Assembly: GCA_902785575.1 (NCBI GenBank)
Contig: CACZZF010000014.1
Span: 91,352 to 155,351 of the forward strand
Length of the DNA stretch: 64,000 nt
Direction: 5' to 3'
Origin: an uncultured Bacteroidia bacterium
GTDB taxonomy: Bacteria > Bacteroidota > Bacteroidia > Bacteroidales > UBA932
A model generated the notes under the pieces. The model worked only from the letters and a program-made list of their open reading frames with translations, was not told the origin of the DNA and did not search any database. Made by a program: the position numbers and the translations under genes. Position 1 is the first letter of the stretch. The number at the start of each line of letters is the position of its first letter. Shown here one piece after another: positions 26,960 through 35,642 of the stretch.

Positions 26960-27309
26960 CGCCAGAACTCTCCGTTTTTTACAAGTTGAGAGCATGACGA
27001 TGAACTATGTATGATTCTGGGAGGCACATCGGCATGCGGAGACCCGCAAATAAGCCGTGGTCTCTGCAACCTAAAATGCCTCACGGCCATTCCGGAGGCA
27101 GCAGGGCATGCTCTTGGTTTGTAAAACGGCCGTAACCACGGACACGGAGGTCTGGGAAAACCTTAATGGCCTTCCCATGGCTCTGCAACATGGTCGAAAG
27201 AGAGACTGCGGAATGCCTTGAGATGAAGAACTCTGCCAGATCATAAAGTTCAGACCAATGTTTCTGGTTGGGAATAAATGACTACCTTTGTGTCTAAACC
27301 ACATATATC
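26960..27309. other. Gene-free region with a possible leftward coding remnant
   Basis: No convincing gene. On the minus strand an open frame of 66 codons ends at the stop in 27081-27083 and is open back to about 27281; it contains ELYDLAEFFISRHS and RGYGRFTNQEHALLPPEW, which read like protein rather than noise, but it lacks a plausible start. It may be the tail of a decayed mobile-element gene. The right end holds the promoter of the next gene. Confidence 0.3.
27283..27290 (+). promoter_or_regulatory. Putative -7 element for the EEP-family gene
   Basis: TACCTTTG is an exact match to TAnnTTTG, 20 bases ahead of the start codon at 27310. No TTTG lies at the right distance; the -33 region is weak. 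Confidence 0.5.
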
Positions 27310-28182
27310 ATGAAATCAACAAAGAACTTGCTGATCATCTGGGCGATGACGTTCATGATACTGTCCTGCGGGACAAAAGCCAAGGATACGCCCATACGAT
27401 TCGCCAATTACAATATGAGGGAATTGATGGCTGTGGACACGGCTGACAGAGCATTCTATAACCGCCTCCCGCTCATTGTCAAAAGAATTACGGAACATGA
27501 CTTCGATATCATCGGAACCCAGGAAGTCACATACGAGATGAGGTCCGCCTTATTTGAAGTCCTTGGAAACACTTACAACGTATTCGGTTCTGGAAGGAAG
27601 ACATATGCCAATGGCGAGGGGACTCCGATTATGTACAAAAGAGACAGGTTCGACCTACTCGAGAGCGGAAACTTCTGGCTTTCTGAGACTCCTGATATCC
27701 CGGGCAGCGTAAGCTGGGACTGTTCCCAAGAGAGGCTGGCGACATGGGGAAAGTTCCTTGACAAGAAAACCGGCAAGAAGTTTTTCTATATTAACACCCA
27801 TTTTGACCATCGCGGACCCATCTCCCGAACTAAGGCTGCGGAACTTCTCCTTGCCAAAGCTAGGGAACTCGGCGGAGGTATTCCCGCATTTTTTTCCGGA
27901 GACATGAATACGACCATCTCATCCAACGAGATAGCCATTCTCTTCGACAACGACCTGGTTAAGGATAGTTATACCGCCAGCATCACAAAACCTACTGGGA
28001 GAGTGAGTTCCTATTATGGGTTTGACTTTGACAGACCGGACGGCGACAGCAGGATCGACTATATTTTCGTTCCGAAAGACGCCACGGTACATTCATATGC
28101 CTGCATCGATGATGACTTAAGAGAGCGGCAATACTCCTCTGACCACTGCCCTCTGCTGGTCGTCGTTTCATTAAACAAGTAG
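27310..28182 (+). CDS. Endonuclease/exonuclease/phosphatase-family lipoprotein
   Basis: 290 residues with a lipoprotein signal (FMILSCGTK, Cys20). The mature domain is the DNase I-like fold: FANYNMRE (metal-site Asn), IIGTQEV (metal-binding Glu), NTHFDH (catalytic His), FFSGDMNT (Asp/Asn pair), RIDYIFV and SSDHCPLLV (C-terminal Asp-His). All key residues are present. Exported members in Bacteroidetes act on nucleic acids, phospho-sugars or lipids; substrate here is open. It leads a rightward pair with the sialidase-like gene 56 bases on. Confidence 0.9.
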   Translation: MKSTKNLLIIWAMTFMILSCGTKAKDTPIRFANYNMRELMAVDTADRAFYNRLPLIVKRITEHDFDIIGTQEVTYEMRSALFEVLGNTYNVFGSGRKTYANGEGTPIMYKRDRFDLLESGNFWLSETPDIPGSVSWDCSQERLATWGKFLDKKTGKKFFYINTHFDHRGPISRTKAAELLLAKARELGGGIPAFFSGDMNTTISSNEIAILFDNDLVKDSYTASITKPTGRVSSYYGFDFDRPDGDSRIDYIFVPKDATVHSYACIDDDLRERQYSSDHCPLLVVVSLNK

Positions 28183-28238
28183 CGTCGCACCTGTTTATTT
28201 GAGTACGGAATCTTACATTTTTAGATAAGCAATTCATT

Positions 28239-29261
28239 ATGAAATATCCACTTGCAATCGCTTTGTTTTGTGCGATCATTCTTGCTGGCTGCGGCTCCGG
28301 CAAAAACGAAGAAATCAACGCTGAGCGTATCTGGGACAAGGATTACAGCGCCTTCCCCTCGATAGTACGTTATAATGATGCCTGGTATGTGAGTTTCAGG
28401 GAGGGTGTCAGCCATATTTTCGATGAGAACGGGATAGCGGCGGGAAAAACCCGCATCCTGCGCTCCGATGACTGCAAGCATTGGAATAGCGTGGCGCTGC
28501 TGTCGAAAGAGGGGTATGACCTGCGCGACCCCAAACTCTCCGTCACAGCAGACGGAAGGTTGATGGTGATCCAAGGAGGCTCGGTGTATGTGGATAAGGA
28601 GTTGAAAATGGGGATTCCGCAAGTGTCCTTCAGTTCCGATGGCCAAACTTTCAGCGATCCGGAGCCTGTCGATTATCCAATTCCGGACGGATTTGCCTGG
28701 TTCTGGAGAATGACTTGGCACGAGGGTGTTGGCTACACCGTATCTTATGGTAAGTCGGACACAAACCGCTTGGAATTGATTAAAACCACTGACGGTAAGC
28801 ACTTTGAGAAGATTACCGATATAGAGTTGGGCGGTTTTCCTAACGAGACAACAGTGCGTTTCCTTCCTGATGGGAGGATGGCACTGCTGATCCGCCGAGA
28901 TAAGGATGATAAAAAGGCGTATTTAGGAATTAGCGAATATCCTTTCACCGACTGGAAGCTTACTCCTCTCCCTTTTCAGATCGGAGGTCCTGAGATGGCG
29001 GTGCTTTCAGACGGATCTCTGATTATAGGTGGCCGGGCATATTACGATGAAGGAGAATGCAAGACCTGCCTATGGGAAGGTAATGCCGAGGGAGAATTCG
29101 AGCTTTGGAAGACTCTTCCCTCAGGCGGTGACAACAGTTACCCCGGATTCCTTGTTGAGGATGGCGAACTCAAGGTGGTGTACTACTCCTCGCACGAGCT
29201 GAAAACCTCCGACGGTCGTTCCCGCGCAGGAATCTATCTCGCCCGGATTCCTTTAAAGTAA
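28239..29261 (+). CDS. Sialidase-like beta-propeller lipoprotein
   Basis: 340 residues with lipoprotein signal (ILAGCGSG, Cys18). Repeated beta-propeller signatures are seen: FPSIVRYNDAWYVSFREG, RILRSDDCKHWNSV, VSFSSDGQTFSDP (Asp-box-like S-x-D-G-x-T-F), GRMALLIRRD and SYPGFLVEDGELKVVYYS. The set resembles the exo-alpha-sialidase superfamily, but classical Arg triad positions cannot be assigned by eye. Likely a surface glycoside hydrolase or glycan-binding protein. It converges with the next gene, one base apart. Confidence 0.75.
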   Translation: MKYPLAIALFCAIILAGCGSGKNEEINAERIWDKDYSAFPSIVRYNDAWYVSFREGVSHIFDENGIAAGKTRILRSDDCKHWNSVALLSKEGYDLRDPKLSVTADGRLMVIQGGSVYVDKELKMGIPQVSFSSDGQTFSDPEPVDYPIPDGFAWFWRMTWHEGVGYTVSYGKSDTNRLELIKTTDGKHFEKITDIELGGFPNETTVRFLPDGRMALLIRRDKDDKKAYLGISEYPFTDWKLTPLPFQIGGPEMAVLSDGSLIIGGRAYYDEGECKTCLWEGNAEGEFELWKTLPSGGDNSYPGFLVEDGELKVVYYSSHELKTSDGRSRAGIYLARIPLK

Positions 29262-29262
29262 T

Positions 29263-30201
29263 TTATTCGTATTCCAATACAACCTTGATGAGTTTGTATT
29301 TGGAAATCATGCCGGTGTAGCTGCTGTCGTGCGTCGCGGTCCTGGTGCTGAAAGCCAAATATCTCTCCCCGTTAATGAATATGAAACCCGGGGAGGCAAG
29401 CGCCCATGCCTCATCCTCTTCAACCCAACGGTTCAACTCGCATGGAAGCTCATGCATAAAGGGTCCGTCCGCAAGGTAGCACCTGAAGGAACAAGTGTCA
29501 GTGGTGCCGCCGTGTGTGTTAAAATAAGTCGGAAATAACAGATCAAAACGCTCGTCAACTTTGGTCGCAGCGCTGTTATACAGGCAATCTCCGGCCAGGA
29601 CCTCAGTTTCGCTAACTTGCTCTCCATCAAGAGTTAACTCAGCCAATGTGACCCTGCGATTCTGATAATGCTCCTGGGTTAATCGGGAATATAACTTCAA
29701 CCGGTCGCCATGCTGGACCAGGATGTTCTGAGTGTCGTGTTTGAAATCGTAAAGCACCTTACGCTCGGTGAATTCAATCCCGTTTTTCGATTTCCATAGG
29801 CAAAGGCAGTGTTTGCCGTCTATTAACTGGTTGCCTATCAAACGGTAAGGCCATTCCTTGTCTTTAACCAGGCAAACCGACTGCTCTATCAGAGACTCCA
29901 TTATCTTGCCCTTCATCTCATAATGAAAGCCGTCGGCCGATTCCGCCAGGTAAAGATTCTGTTGCCATTCATCCTCGGCGATTCCACTGTTCTCATTGGC
30001 GGCGAAATACATCCTGTAGGTGCCGCCCGGGGTCTGGATAATATTGAAATAATTGACCAATCCCATCCCGAAACTCTCATTGCTGGCTATCTCAATCGGC
30101 GGCTCGGGAAAACCGACACCGGTCAAGGCCTTTTCTCCGCACGCGCAGAACGCCGCTACTGAAAGGCAGAGAAGGGCGAAGTAATTGAATATCTTTCCCA
30201 T
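29263..30201 (-). CDS. Lipoprotein with a GH32/43-like propeller, unknown substrate
   Basis: 312 residues with lipoprotein signal (AAFCACGEK, Cys21). Motifs PGGTYRMYFAANE, YLAESADGFHYEMKG, CLWKSKNGIEFTER and SPGFIFINGERYLAFSTR match five-bladed-propeller sugar hydrolases, which use similar R-M-Y-F blades. No certain catalytic acids assigned. It follows the GH43 gene by 14 bases in the same direction, so the two are likely co-transcribed and act on the same glycan. Confidence 0.7.
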   Translation of the reverse strand: MGKIFNYFALLCLSVAAFCACGEKALTGVGFPEPPIEIASNESFGMGLVNYFNIIQTPGGTYRMYFAANENSGIAEDEWQQNLYLAESADGFHYEMKGKIMESLIEQSVCLVKDKEWPYRLIGNQLIDGKHCLCLWKSKNGIEFTERKVLYDFKHDTQNILVQHGDRLKLYSRLTQEHYQNRRVTLAELTLDGEQVSETEVLAGDCLYNSAATKVDERFDLLFPTYFNTHGGTTDTCSFRCYLADGPFMHELPCELNRWVEEDEAWALASPGFIFINGERYLAFSTRTATHDSSYTGMISKYKLIKVVLEYE

Positions 30202-30215
30202 AATGTGTTATATTC

Positions 30216-31535
30216 CTATCTTTCGAACCCGAAACTGACAATGGTGAACAAGTCCTTGTCCTCCTCTCCTGTGAAACGCATCCGGAGCGGTTTGGTTCCG
30301 ATCATTCTTCCGCTGACGTCGGATTCGAGGGTGATTTCAGTCTCTCCGTCGCCGGAAGGGACATCGAAAGAAGCGATGGTCTCTCCGTCAAGAGATTCAG
30401 AATATACAAGGATTGTCCCGCCGGCCTTCGGGCGGACCCGGATCAACATTTTCTCCGGCCAGTACTTGAACAAGAAATCCCTCCACGTGGCAGTGTCGGA
30501 GTTCTGGATGGCCGAGAGATGGCCTTCACGGTCTATGTGAACATGTCCTGAGAGCAGGCACGTGCGTCCCGCGACTATGCTGTAATCGATAGGGATGAAC
30601 GGATCCAGGGGGAAGCCGGCGCCTGTCGAGGTCATTTCCACCTCGGGAATCGTTCCGTCCGGAAGAATCTGGATCGGTTCGACGCAGCTTTGGCGCATAG
30701 TGTTTGTGCCGCAGGATGATCTGTGATAGAACACGTACCATCGATTCTTGAACTTCACCACCGATCCATGGTTGTTCCATACTGCCGGGTCGCAGCCGAA
30801 GTTGTCTATGATCACTCCACGGTAGGTATAAGGTCCTGTGAGACTGTCCGATGTGGCGTAGCCAATGCAGGTGGGCCTTCCCCGTCGGCTGATGTCGGCG
30901 AAAGTAAGGTAATATGTCCCGTTATGCTTGAAGGCCTGTATCCCTTCGTGAAAATGATGTCCGTCCTCGGTGAGGATCCCGTCCTTGATAGTCGAAGGGT
31001 CTATGCTTCGCATGTCTGGGTTCAGTTTGGCGCATTTCGCCGAGAACTGCCCCCAGAATAACCAGGCCTGGCCGTCATCATCGATGAAAACGGAAGGGTC
31101 GATCTGGTTTGCGTCCTTGAGCGGTTTTCCGTCAAGGAAGGGTCCGAAGGGGCTGTCACCCACAGCTGTTCCCTCCGGGTAAGTTCCCGGCTGGGAATAG
31201 AACAGAAAGTATTTTCCGTCCTTTTCGATGCAGTCCGGAGCGTACAGGACCTCGTCGTTGTATTTGACCTCATCTGAGGAGAAAGCCTCTCTCCCGCTCC
31301 AATGGATCATGTCGTTTGTCGAAAACACGTCGTATTTTCCGGAACAGTAATATGCCGGGTTTTCGTCTTTTGAACCATAGATGAACAGTCTCTCCTCGTC
31401 GTCCACCGTCCAGACCCTGGCTTGGGGGTCTGAATTATATGCCTTCCCGAGCAAAATCGGATTCTGGGCCTCTGCCCGGACAAACGATAAAAACATGACC
31501 GCCGCAAAGGCGATCTTAGTGATATTCTTTCCCAT
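30216..31535 (-). CDS. Glycoside hydrolase family 43-like protein
   Basis: 439 residues with signal peptide (MGKNITKIAFAAVMFLSFVRAEAQ). The N-terminal two thirds form a GH43 propeller: NSDPQARVWTVDDEERLFIYGS (catalytic-base Asp context), YAPDCIEKDGKYFLFYS, QIDPSVFIDDDGQAWLFWG, HFHEGIQAFKHNGTYYLTFAD (acid Glu context) and NNHGSVVKFKNRWYVFYHR. From about residue 320 a carbohydrate-binding-like beta sandwich follows. Family members cut arabinose, xylose or galactose links. Likely periplasmic. Middle gene of a leftward GNAT-GH43-lipoprotein unit. Confidence 0.9.
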   Translation of the reverse strand: MGKNITKIAFAAVMFLSFVRAEAQNPILLGKAYNSDPQARVWTVDDEERLFIYGSKDENPAYYCSGKYDVFSTNDMIHWSGREAFSSDEVKYNDEVLYAPDCIEKDGKYFLFYSQPGTYPEGTAVGDSPFGPFLDGKPLKDANQIDPSVFIDDDGQAWLFWGQFSAKCAKLNPDMRSIDPSTIKDGILTEDGHHFHEGIQAFKHNGTYYLTFADISRRGRPTCIGYATSDSLTGPYTYRGVIIDNFGCDPAVWNNHGSVVKFKNRWYVFYHRSSCGTNTMRQSCVEPIQILPDGTIPEVEMTSTGAGFPLDPFIPIDYSIVAGRTCLLSGHVHIDREGHLSAIQNSDTATWRDFLFKYWPEKMLIRVRPKAGGTILVYSESLDGETIASFDVPSGDGETEITLESDVSGRMIGTKPLRMRFTGEEDKDLFTIVSFGFER

Positions 31536-31552
31536 ACCGCTAATATAAGAAT

Positions 31553-32110
31553 TTATACGGAATAGACCATCCGCAGGAAATCAACCCTGAATATCCAACG
31601 GTGCTCGGCTTTCTTGAAACCTACTGATTCGTAGAGCCTTATGAGGTCTGGCATGTCGCTGTCTACGACAAGTGTAATCAATTTGTAGCCTGCCTTGATC
31701 CCTCTTTTTATGCCATCTTCCAGAAGGGCCCGACCGATTCCTCTGCGGCGATATTCCGGGAGCACAGCGAGGGTGTCCAGGTAATACTCCCCGGGCCCGG
31801 TCTCCATTTCGGACTCCTCGTCTATCATCATATAATCAGGCCAGAAAACGGAGAAGTATTTTCGTCTCAGTTCCTTGTAGTTGTCACCAGGGTAGGAGAG
31901 TAGTGAGCCTACCACCTTCCCTTCGATCTCGGCTATTCGTGAATCTTTATATGAATATAGCAGGTCGGTCCGTTTCTCGCAAACCACAAGGTTTAGATAA
32001 ATATCCTTATTCTCAGGTATTTCCGTCTCGAAATCATAGAAATGCATCCCCGCTATCAAGCACTTGGCGAGGAAGGCCGCATCTTCAGGCTTGGCATCTC
32101 GGATGATCAT
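31553..32110 (-). CDS. GNAT-family N-acetyltransferase
   Basis: About 185 residues from the ATG at 32110 (MIIRDAKPEDAAFLAKC), the usual GNAT opening; ATGs at 32149 and between would add a Met/Cys-rich stretch. The acetyl-CoA motif is clear: YYLDTLAVLPEYRRRGIGRALLEDG (Q/R-x-x-G-x-G/A) followed by LITLVVDSDMPDLIRLYESVGF. Substrate unknown. It is 17 bases ahead of the GH43 gene. Confidence 0.88.
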   Translation of the reverse strand: MIIRDAKPEDAAFLAKCLIAGMHFYDFETEIPENKDIYLNLVVCEKRTDLLYSYKDSRIAEIEGKVVGSLLSYPGDNYKELRRKYFSVFWPDYMMIDEESEMETGPGEYYLDTLAVLPEYRRRGIGRALLEDGIKRGIKAGYKLITLVVDSDMPDLIRLYESVGFKKAEHRWIFRVDFLRMVYSV

Positions 32111-32185
32111 AGGGCAATCCATCTTCATCATAGGACATTTAGCCTTCATTGACGAAGATAGGGATATTTCCGAGAATTCACACAG

Positions 32186-32337
32186 GGCCTGCCACCAATG
32201 CTTTCGTAATGTATTGAATATAAATTATTTCTAATTAGCAAGTTGGCAGGGACTCCTTAATTAAGGAGGGCCTGACCGCAGGTGTTTTGTATCTAATTGA
32301 ATATGAATTACTTCTCGGAGGGCGGGTGTCAGACCCC
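32186..32337. repeat. REP-like element, copy 1 (left border of the accessory island)
   Basis: Contains a perfect 16-base palindrome CTCCTTAATTAAGGAG (32253-32268), a TTTCGTAATG...TTGAATAT segment similar to copy 2, an 18-base motif GTATCTAATTGAATATGA (32289-32306; inverted relative to copies 2 and 3) and GGTGTCAGACCCC at its end. Copies 2 and 3 are at 39557-39696 and 41337-41492. Confidence 0.7.
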
Positions 32338-32344
32338 AATGTCG

Positions 32345-33034
32345 TCACATTTCACAGACTATCGCCAGCATCGCGACCCCGCCGAAGTGGCGGATGTTGT
32401 CGTGGACTTCCCGTGCGACAAGCCGAAGTGTCTCGCAGTCCGGCTCCTCATGCCAGACCAGGTTCAGGCGTTCTTTATATTCCTTGACCTCCTGGACACT
32501 CTTGCCCAACTTGCTGGCAAGGAGAGCGAATCCGGCCTCGTGAAGATATTGACGGTCACCGGTTTCCACGATGTGACGGATTCCATCCTTCCCGAGTTCC
32601 CGCTCCCAGTCGAACGTTACCTCCTGACGTGTCACCGGCCTGAAGTCGGCCCGTCCGTCTGAGAAGGTTATTCCCCGGATTCCATTTTCGGTTTTGATTT
32701 GACGCCAAGTTTTGCCATGCATGTTGCTGTAACCCTTGTCTGGCGGAACAATCGAGTCATCTGGAATCCATATCGAGTCGCCCGGCTCTCCCGTCCACCG
32801 GCCTCCTGATGTCGGAATATTCTTGCGACCCTTGTCGCTGAACAGCTGCGCCCAGAAATCGTCCAGCATCCGCTGGTCGCTCTCCGGCAGAGCATCAAAC
32901 CTCCTCTGTTTCAGCCCCTCATCTCTAATCCCATCCAGTTCCCGCTGCAGCGCCGCCAGCCGCTTCGCCCGGGAGGCGAGGGAAGTGTCTCCATTGTTTC
33001 TTAGATTTACAATCTTAAATATGTTTAAAGCCAT
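32345..33034 (-). CDS. WHH-type HNH nuclease (polymorphic-toxin family)
   Basis: 229 residues. The C-terminus holds the WHH/HNH treble-clef pattern: LVWHEEPDCETLRLV (Trp194, His195, Glu196), then VH (His211) and IRHFGG (His216), just as in toxin domains reading L-x-W-H-E...L-V-P-x-x-I-H...H-x-G-G. The preceding part (GGRWTGEPGDSIWIP; GITFSDGRADFRPV) is the usual lead-in of these nucleases. The N-terminal 75 residues look helical; no signal peptide or Rhs/VgrG/PAAR domain, so it is not a full secreted effector. It is the last gene of the leftward island, about 107 bases after the next gene. Family is recognised; immunity partner and delivery are unknown. Confidence 0.75.
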   Translation of the reverse strand: MALNIFKIVNLRNNGDTSLASRAKRLAALQRELDGIRDEGLKQRRFDALPESDQRMLDDFWAQLFSDKGRKNIPTSGGRWTGEPGDSIWIPDDSIVPPDKGYSNMHGKTWRQIKTENGIRGITFSDGRADFRPVTRQEVTFDWERELGKDGIRHIVETGDRQYLHEAGFALLASKLGKSVQEVKEYKERLNLVWHEEPDCETLRLVAREVHDNIRHFGGVAMLAIVCEM

Positions 33035-33141
33035 GTTCTTCCCAAGATGAAATATATTAAAACAGCCCTTTAATCCATGCCGTCAATGCTAAGTAAACCG
33101 GATAACAGTCAATCCGATAAGGTTACTCATACTGGTTGGCT

Positions 33142-33882
33142 TTAGAACTGAATCTCGCTTTCAAATACAATAGTTTTTAAAGTAGAAACATTTTTTTTGG
33201 TTGATCCGCTCATCTTGAATATATCCTTCATAACGGTCAACGATGCCGCTACTTCTTTGCACGAATTCAATTCGCTAGTAACGCTCATTCTTACAGTTTG
33301 TTTCTCAAGATTGTTTTGTTCGTTTGGATTGCGAAGGTCAAATAAATCCCGGACCTCAATCTCTTGACTTAAATTATATTCATCCAATAATTTATGAGCT
33401 TCAGTATAAGTTGTTTCCGACCAGGAGCCAGGGAATGCCAGAGATAAATCATACAATTTTTTTAAGCTTTCATTCTGTTCCTTTTTATAATTGGCATTGA
33501 TATCCACTGTTTTGTAGGAAAGACCGCCGTCAATTGTCAACCCTATTCTGCTTTCTTCAATAAACTCGGCATGTCCGTGAATCATTTTGGCTCCAAGTTT
33601 TCTGGCAATTTTGCTGATAGCCCCTATCTTCTCTTTGATAATCTGCTCTTCCGATGTATTAATGTCGATGAATCCATTTTTTCTGAAAGGATTCCGAATT
33701 AATATGGAACCTTCCTTTTGTGACCCAAAAAAGAAACCTTGCTTTATGAGAGTGGGCAAGTCGTCTAAAGAAACAACCTTTAAACTTTCACTCAAGCCTT
33801 CGTAGCTCTTATACCATCGGTAACTCCTTGCCAGTTCATCATTTGCCAAATAGATAACTGTGTCTGTGTCCTTTATTTCCAT
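33142..33882 (-). CDS. Unknown protein of the accessory island
   Basis: 246 residues, soluble, no signal peptide. Begins MEIKDTDTVIYLANDELARSYRWYKS; the middle (GLTIDGGLSYKTVDINANYK) and end (TLKTIVFESEIQF) are beta-rich. I do not recognise it. It overlaps the tail-anchored gene by 10 bases and precedes the nuclease; it could be an immunity or regulatory protein but nothing in the sequence proves that. AT-rich compared with the surrounding housekeeping genes. Confidence 0.75.
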   Translation of the reverse strand: MEIKDTDTVIYLANDELARSYRWYKSYEGLSESLKVVSLDDLPTLIKQGFFFGSQKEGSILIRNPFRKNGFIDINTSEEQIIKEKIGAISKIARKLGAKMIHGHAEFIEESRIGLTIDGGLSYKTVDINANYKKEQNESLKKLYDLSLAFPGSWSETTYTEAHKLLDEYNLSQEIEVRDLFDLRNPNEQNNLEKQTVRMSVTSELNSCKEVAASLTVMKDIFKMSGSTKKNVSTLKTIVFESEIQF

Positions 33883-34346
33883 AACAATAACGCGATTAAA
33901 CCTACAACAATAGCTCCTCCCACATAGATGACCGCTCTGTTTTTGCGCAGTTCGATCACCTCTTTTATAATGATCAAGTCATTTTCATTTGGTTTCATCC
34001 CAGCTTTTTGAGCATATTCTTTTAAATCTGAGGAAATAGAATCAACCTTCTTTGTATAAAACATATAAGGGATTAATCTCCCTTTTTCATCTCGATTAAT
34101 AAAATGCGATTGAACCATTAGCTCTCCGCTCTGACTGATATAGATTTGCAGTTGAACAGATGCGTTTGGATAACGCCTTTTCAAAAATGAAAGGAATCGG
34201 GCCTTAGGCCATTTCCTACTATTGGTTAATGTTGTAAAAGCCTCTTGTTGGATGTGGGTGTCCTCGTTAAACTGGTGCTCTCCGTCAATCACAAAACCGT
34301 CGGGTTTATTGATTTCCGCGTTTTGATACCATAAAACAGTCTCCAT
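33873..34346 (-). CDS. Tail-anchored membrane protein of unknown function
   Basis: About 157 residues from the ATG at 34346 (METVLWYQNAEINKPDG), which leaves four bases to the upstream stop; an ATG at 34409 would overlap the GTPase gene by 59 bases. A soluble domain with QLQIYISQSGELMVQSHF is followed by a C-terminal membrane helix (RAVIYVGGAIVVGLIALLLW). The topology implies a cytoplasmic domain fixed to the inner membrane beside the membrane GTPase. Family not recognised. Confidence 0.75.
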   Translation of the reverse strand: METVLWYQNAEINKPDGFVIDGEHQFNEDTHIQQEAFTTLTNSRKWPKARFLSFLKRRYPNASVQLQIYISQSGELMVQSHFINRDEKGRLIPYMFYTKKVDSISSDLKEYAQKAGMKPNENDLIIIKEVIELRKNRAVIYVGGAIVVGLIALLLWK

Positions 34347-34350
34347 ACTT

Positions 34351-35052
34351 CTAGAATATTTGTTGGGCAATAATAAGGACTTCATTTTTATCACGTAAAT
34401 CCGCGGCAAAAGTGTTTTTTTCGAACAGTTTTTTATAATCTTTCTCAGAAATAGTGTTCAAAATGCTTGTGAGCAATTCTTTTTTATCTTCAGGACTATT
34501 CTGTTTGTATTCGTCGCTATGAGAAATGATTATTACTATATTCTTTAAATCTGAATCGTTTCCATATTTGGTTTTAGCTATATTGTAGATGAAGTGGAGG
34601 CGAGCCTTTACTTGGCTCTGGTATTCGGAGTCATTAAGGTATCTGATACCTTCAAAAATGAAGATGGTTATGTCTTTTTCTTCCACCCATTTATTGTAGT
34701 ATTCGCGAATATGATAATCTCCTCCTATATCTTCTCCTTGTGAGATTACGATTGTTCTATCACCAATTGAGAAACTATGCGCTTCATAGCCCTCTACATT
34801 TGTTCCTTCTTCACCTTCTTTATATTCAATTAATCCTAAATTTGAAAGGAATCGTGTTTTCCCTGATGCTTTCATTCCTAAAACGCCTAATGTCTTCCCT
34901 TCAGTTTTTTCTGGAGTAAAAGCGGCGATTAAATTTCCTACCGCCAAGGCGCTTCCAATGATTATCGGGATGTACCACCAGAATACTAATTGTGGATTAA
35001 TTATGTTGAAATCCACATTGGAAATAATCATAAATAAAAGACAGTGTTTCAT
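34351..35052 (-). CDS. Membrane-anchored P-loop GTPase-like protein
   Basis: 233 residues. One hydrophobic segment near the N-terminus (about 22-46, FWWYIPIIIGSALAVGN) and then a nucleotide-binding domain: Walker A GMKASGKT (residues 59-66), a possible switch II GEDIGG (106-111), a strand TIFIFEG, and IIISHSDE (about 175-181) in the place of the NKxD base motif. It looks like a divergent GTPase or ATPase of the kinds found in bacterial conflict systems, but no exact family is known to me. Its start overlaps the zinc-ribbon gene (ATGA). Confidence 0.8.
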   Translation of the reverse strand: MKHCLLFMIISNVDFNIINPQLVFWWYIPIIIGSALAVGNLIAAFTPEKTEGKTLGVLGMKASGKTRFLSNLGLIEYKEGEEGTNVEGYEAHSFSIGDRTIVISQGEDIGGDYHIREYYNKWVEEKDITIFIFEGIRYLNDSEYQSQVKARLHFIYNIAKTKYGNDSDLKNIVIIISHSDEYKQNSPEDKKELLTSILNTISEKDYKKLFEKNTFAADLRDKNEVLIIAQQIF

Positions 35053-35237
35053 ATCGAGTAATTATTTGTTTTGATTTTCTTCCCTAAGATGTAAACTGCC
35101 AGCGGGACGCTGGGGCTGATGCGACCGCAGTTGGGACAGGGCATTGGGGGATAATCCGATGGCCCGAGAGGCGCCGGATCCACGAATATATCAGCCTTGA
35201 AAACGCCTTTGCAGTTTGGACACTTGTAGTACGGCAT
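35049..35237 (-). CDS. Small zinc-ribbon protein
   Basis: 62 residues with CPNC (6-9) and a second CPNC (34-37), a zinc ribbon with a 24-residue loop. No other domain. It overlaps the GTPase gene by four bases, so the two are made together; it may be an adaptor. Short, but the paired Cys motifs and tight packing support it. Confidence 0.7.
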   Translation of the reverse strand: MPYYKCPNCKGVFKADIFVDPAPLGPSDYPPMPCPNCGRISPSVPLAVYILGKKIKTNNYSI

Positions 35238-35258
35238 GTTTGTTAATCTATTTGATTG

Positions 35259-35630
35259 TCAATCACTAACAGCATAATACATAGCGTTTGCGGTAGTAAC
35301 TCCAAGGATGCATTCCGCGGTAATAGGCCAAGGGAAAAACCGTGGTAAACCGCAGAGCCAAGCAACAAGAATGACTAATCCCGTCACAAAAAGTCCCCAT
35401 CTGGGTTTGCCTGGGATTTCCCTTAATAGCCATACGATTGTCGTAGAAACAGAGCTGGCTAAAAAAGCGCAAGGTACCCATATTCCGGCGGCTTTATCTG
35501 AATAGTCCACTCCGGAGAAGAAGCGATAGCCCATTTTTCGGCATATCAAGAAAAACCCTACCGCAAAAGCAGCACCGATTACCAAATACATAATTCCGCT
35601 AAACGGTTCCATTTTCGAGCGTAAAGACAT
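35259..35630 (-). CDS. Polytopic membrane protein, paralogue A
   Basis: 123 residues with about four membrane helices (MYLVIGAAFAVGFFLICRKMG; PCAFLASSVSTTIVWLL; WGLFVTGLVILVAWLCGL; CILGVTTANAMYYAV). The motif CRKMGYRFFSGVDYSDKAAG recurs in the next gene (CRSKGFCFFTGIDYSGHGF), so the two are tandem paralogues. Family unknown. Confidence 0.75.
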   Translation of the reverse strand: MSLRSKMEPFSGIMYLVIGAAFAVGFFLICRKMGYRFFSGVDYSDKAAGIWVPCAFLASSVSTTIVWLLREIPGKPRWGLFVTGLVILVAWLCGLPRFFPWPITAECILGVTTANAMYYAVSD

Positions 35631-35642
35631 CTTGCTAGAACC

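Noticed and set aside
33142..33882. Naming this protein as the immunity factor of the WHH nuclease
   Set aside because: It shows no known immunity fold by eye, and immunity genes normally follow rather than precede the toxin; position alone is not enough.
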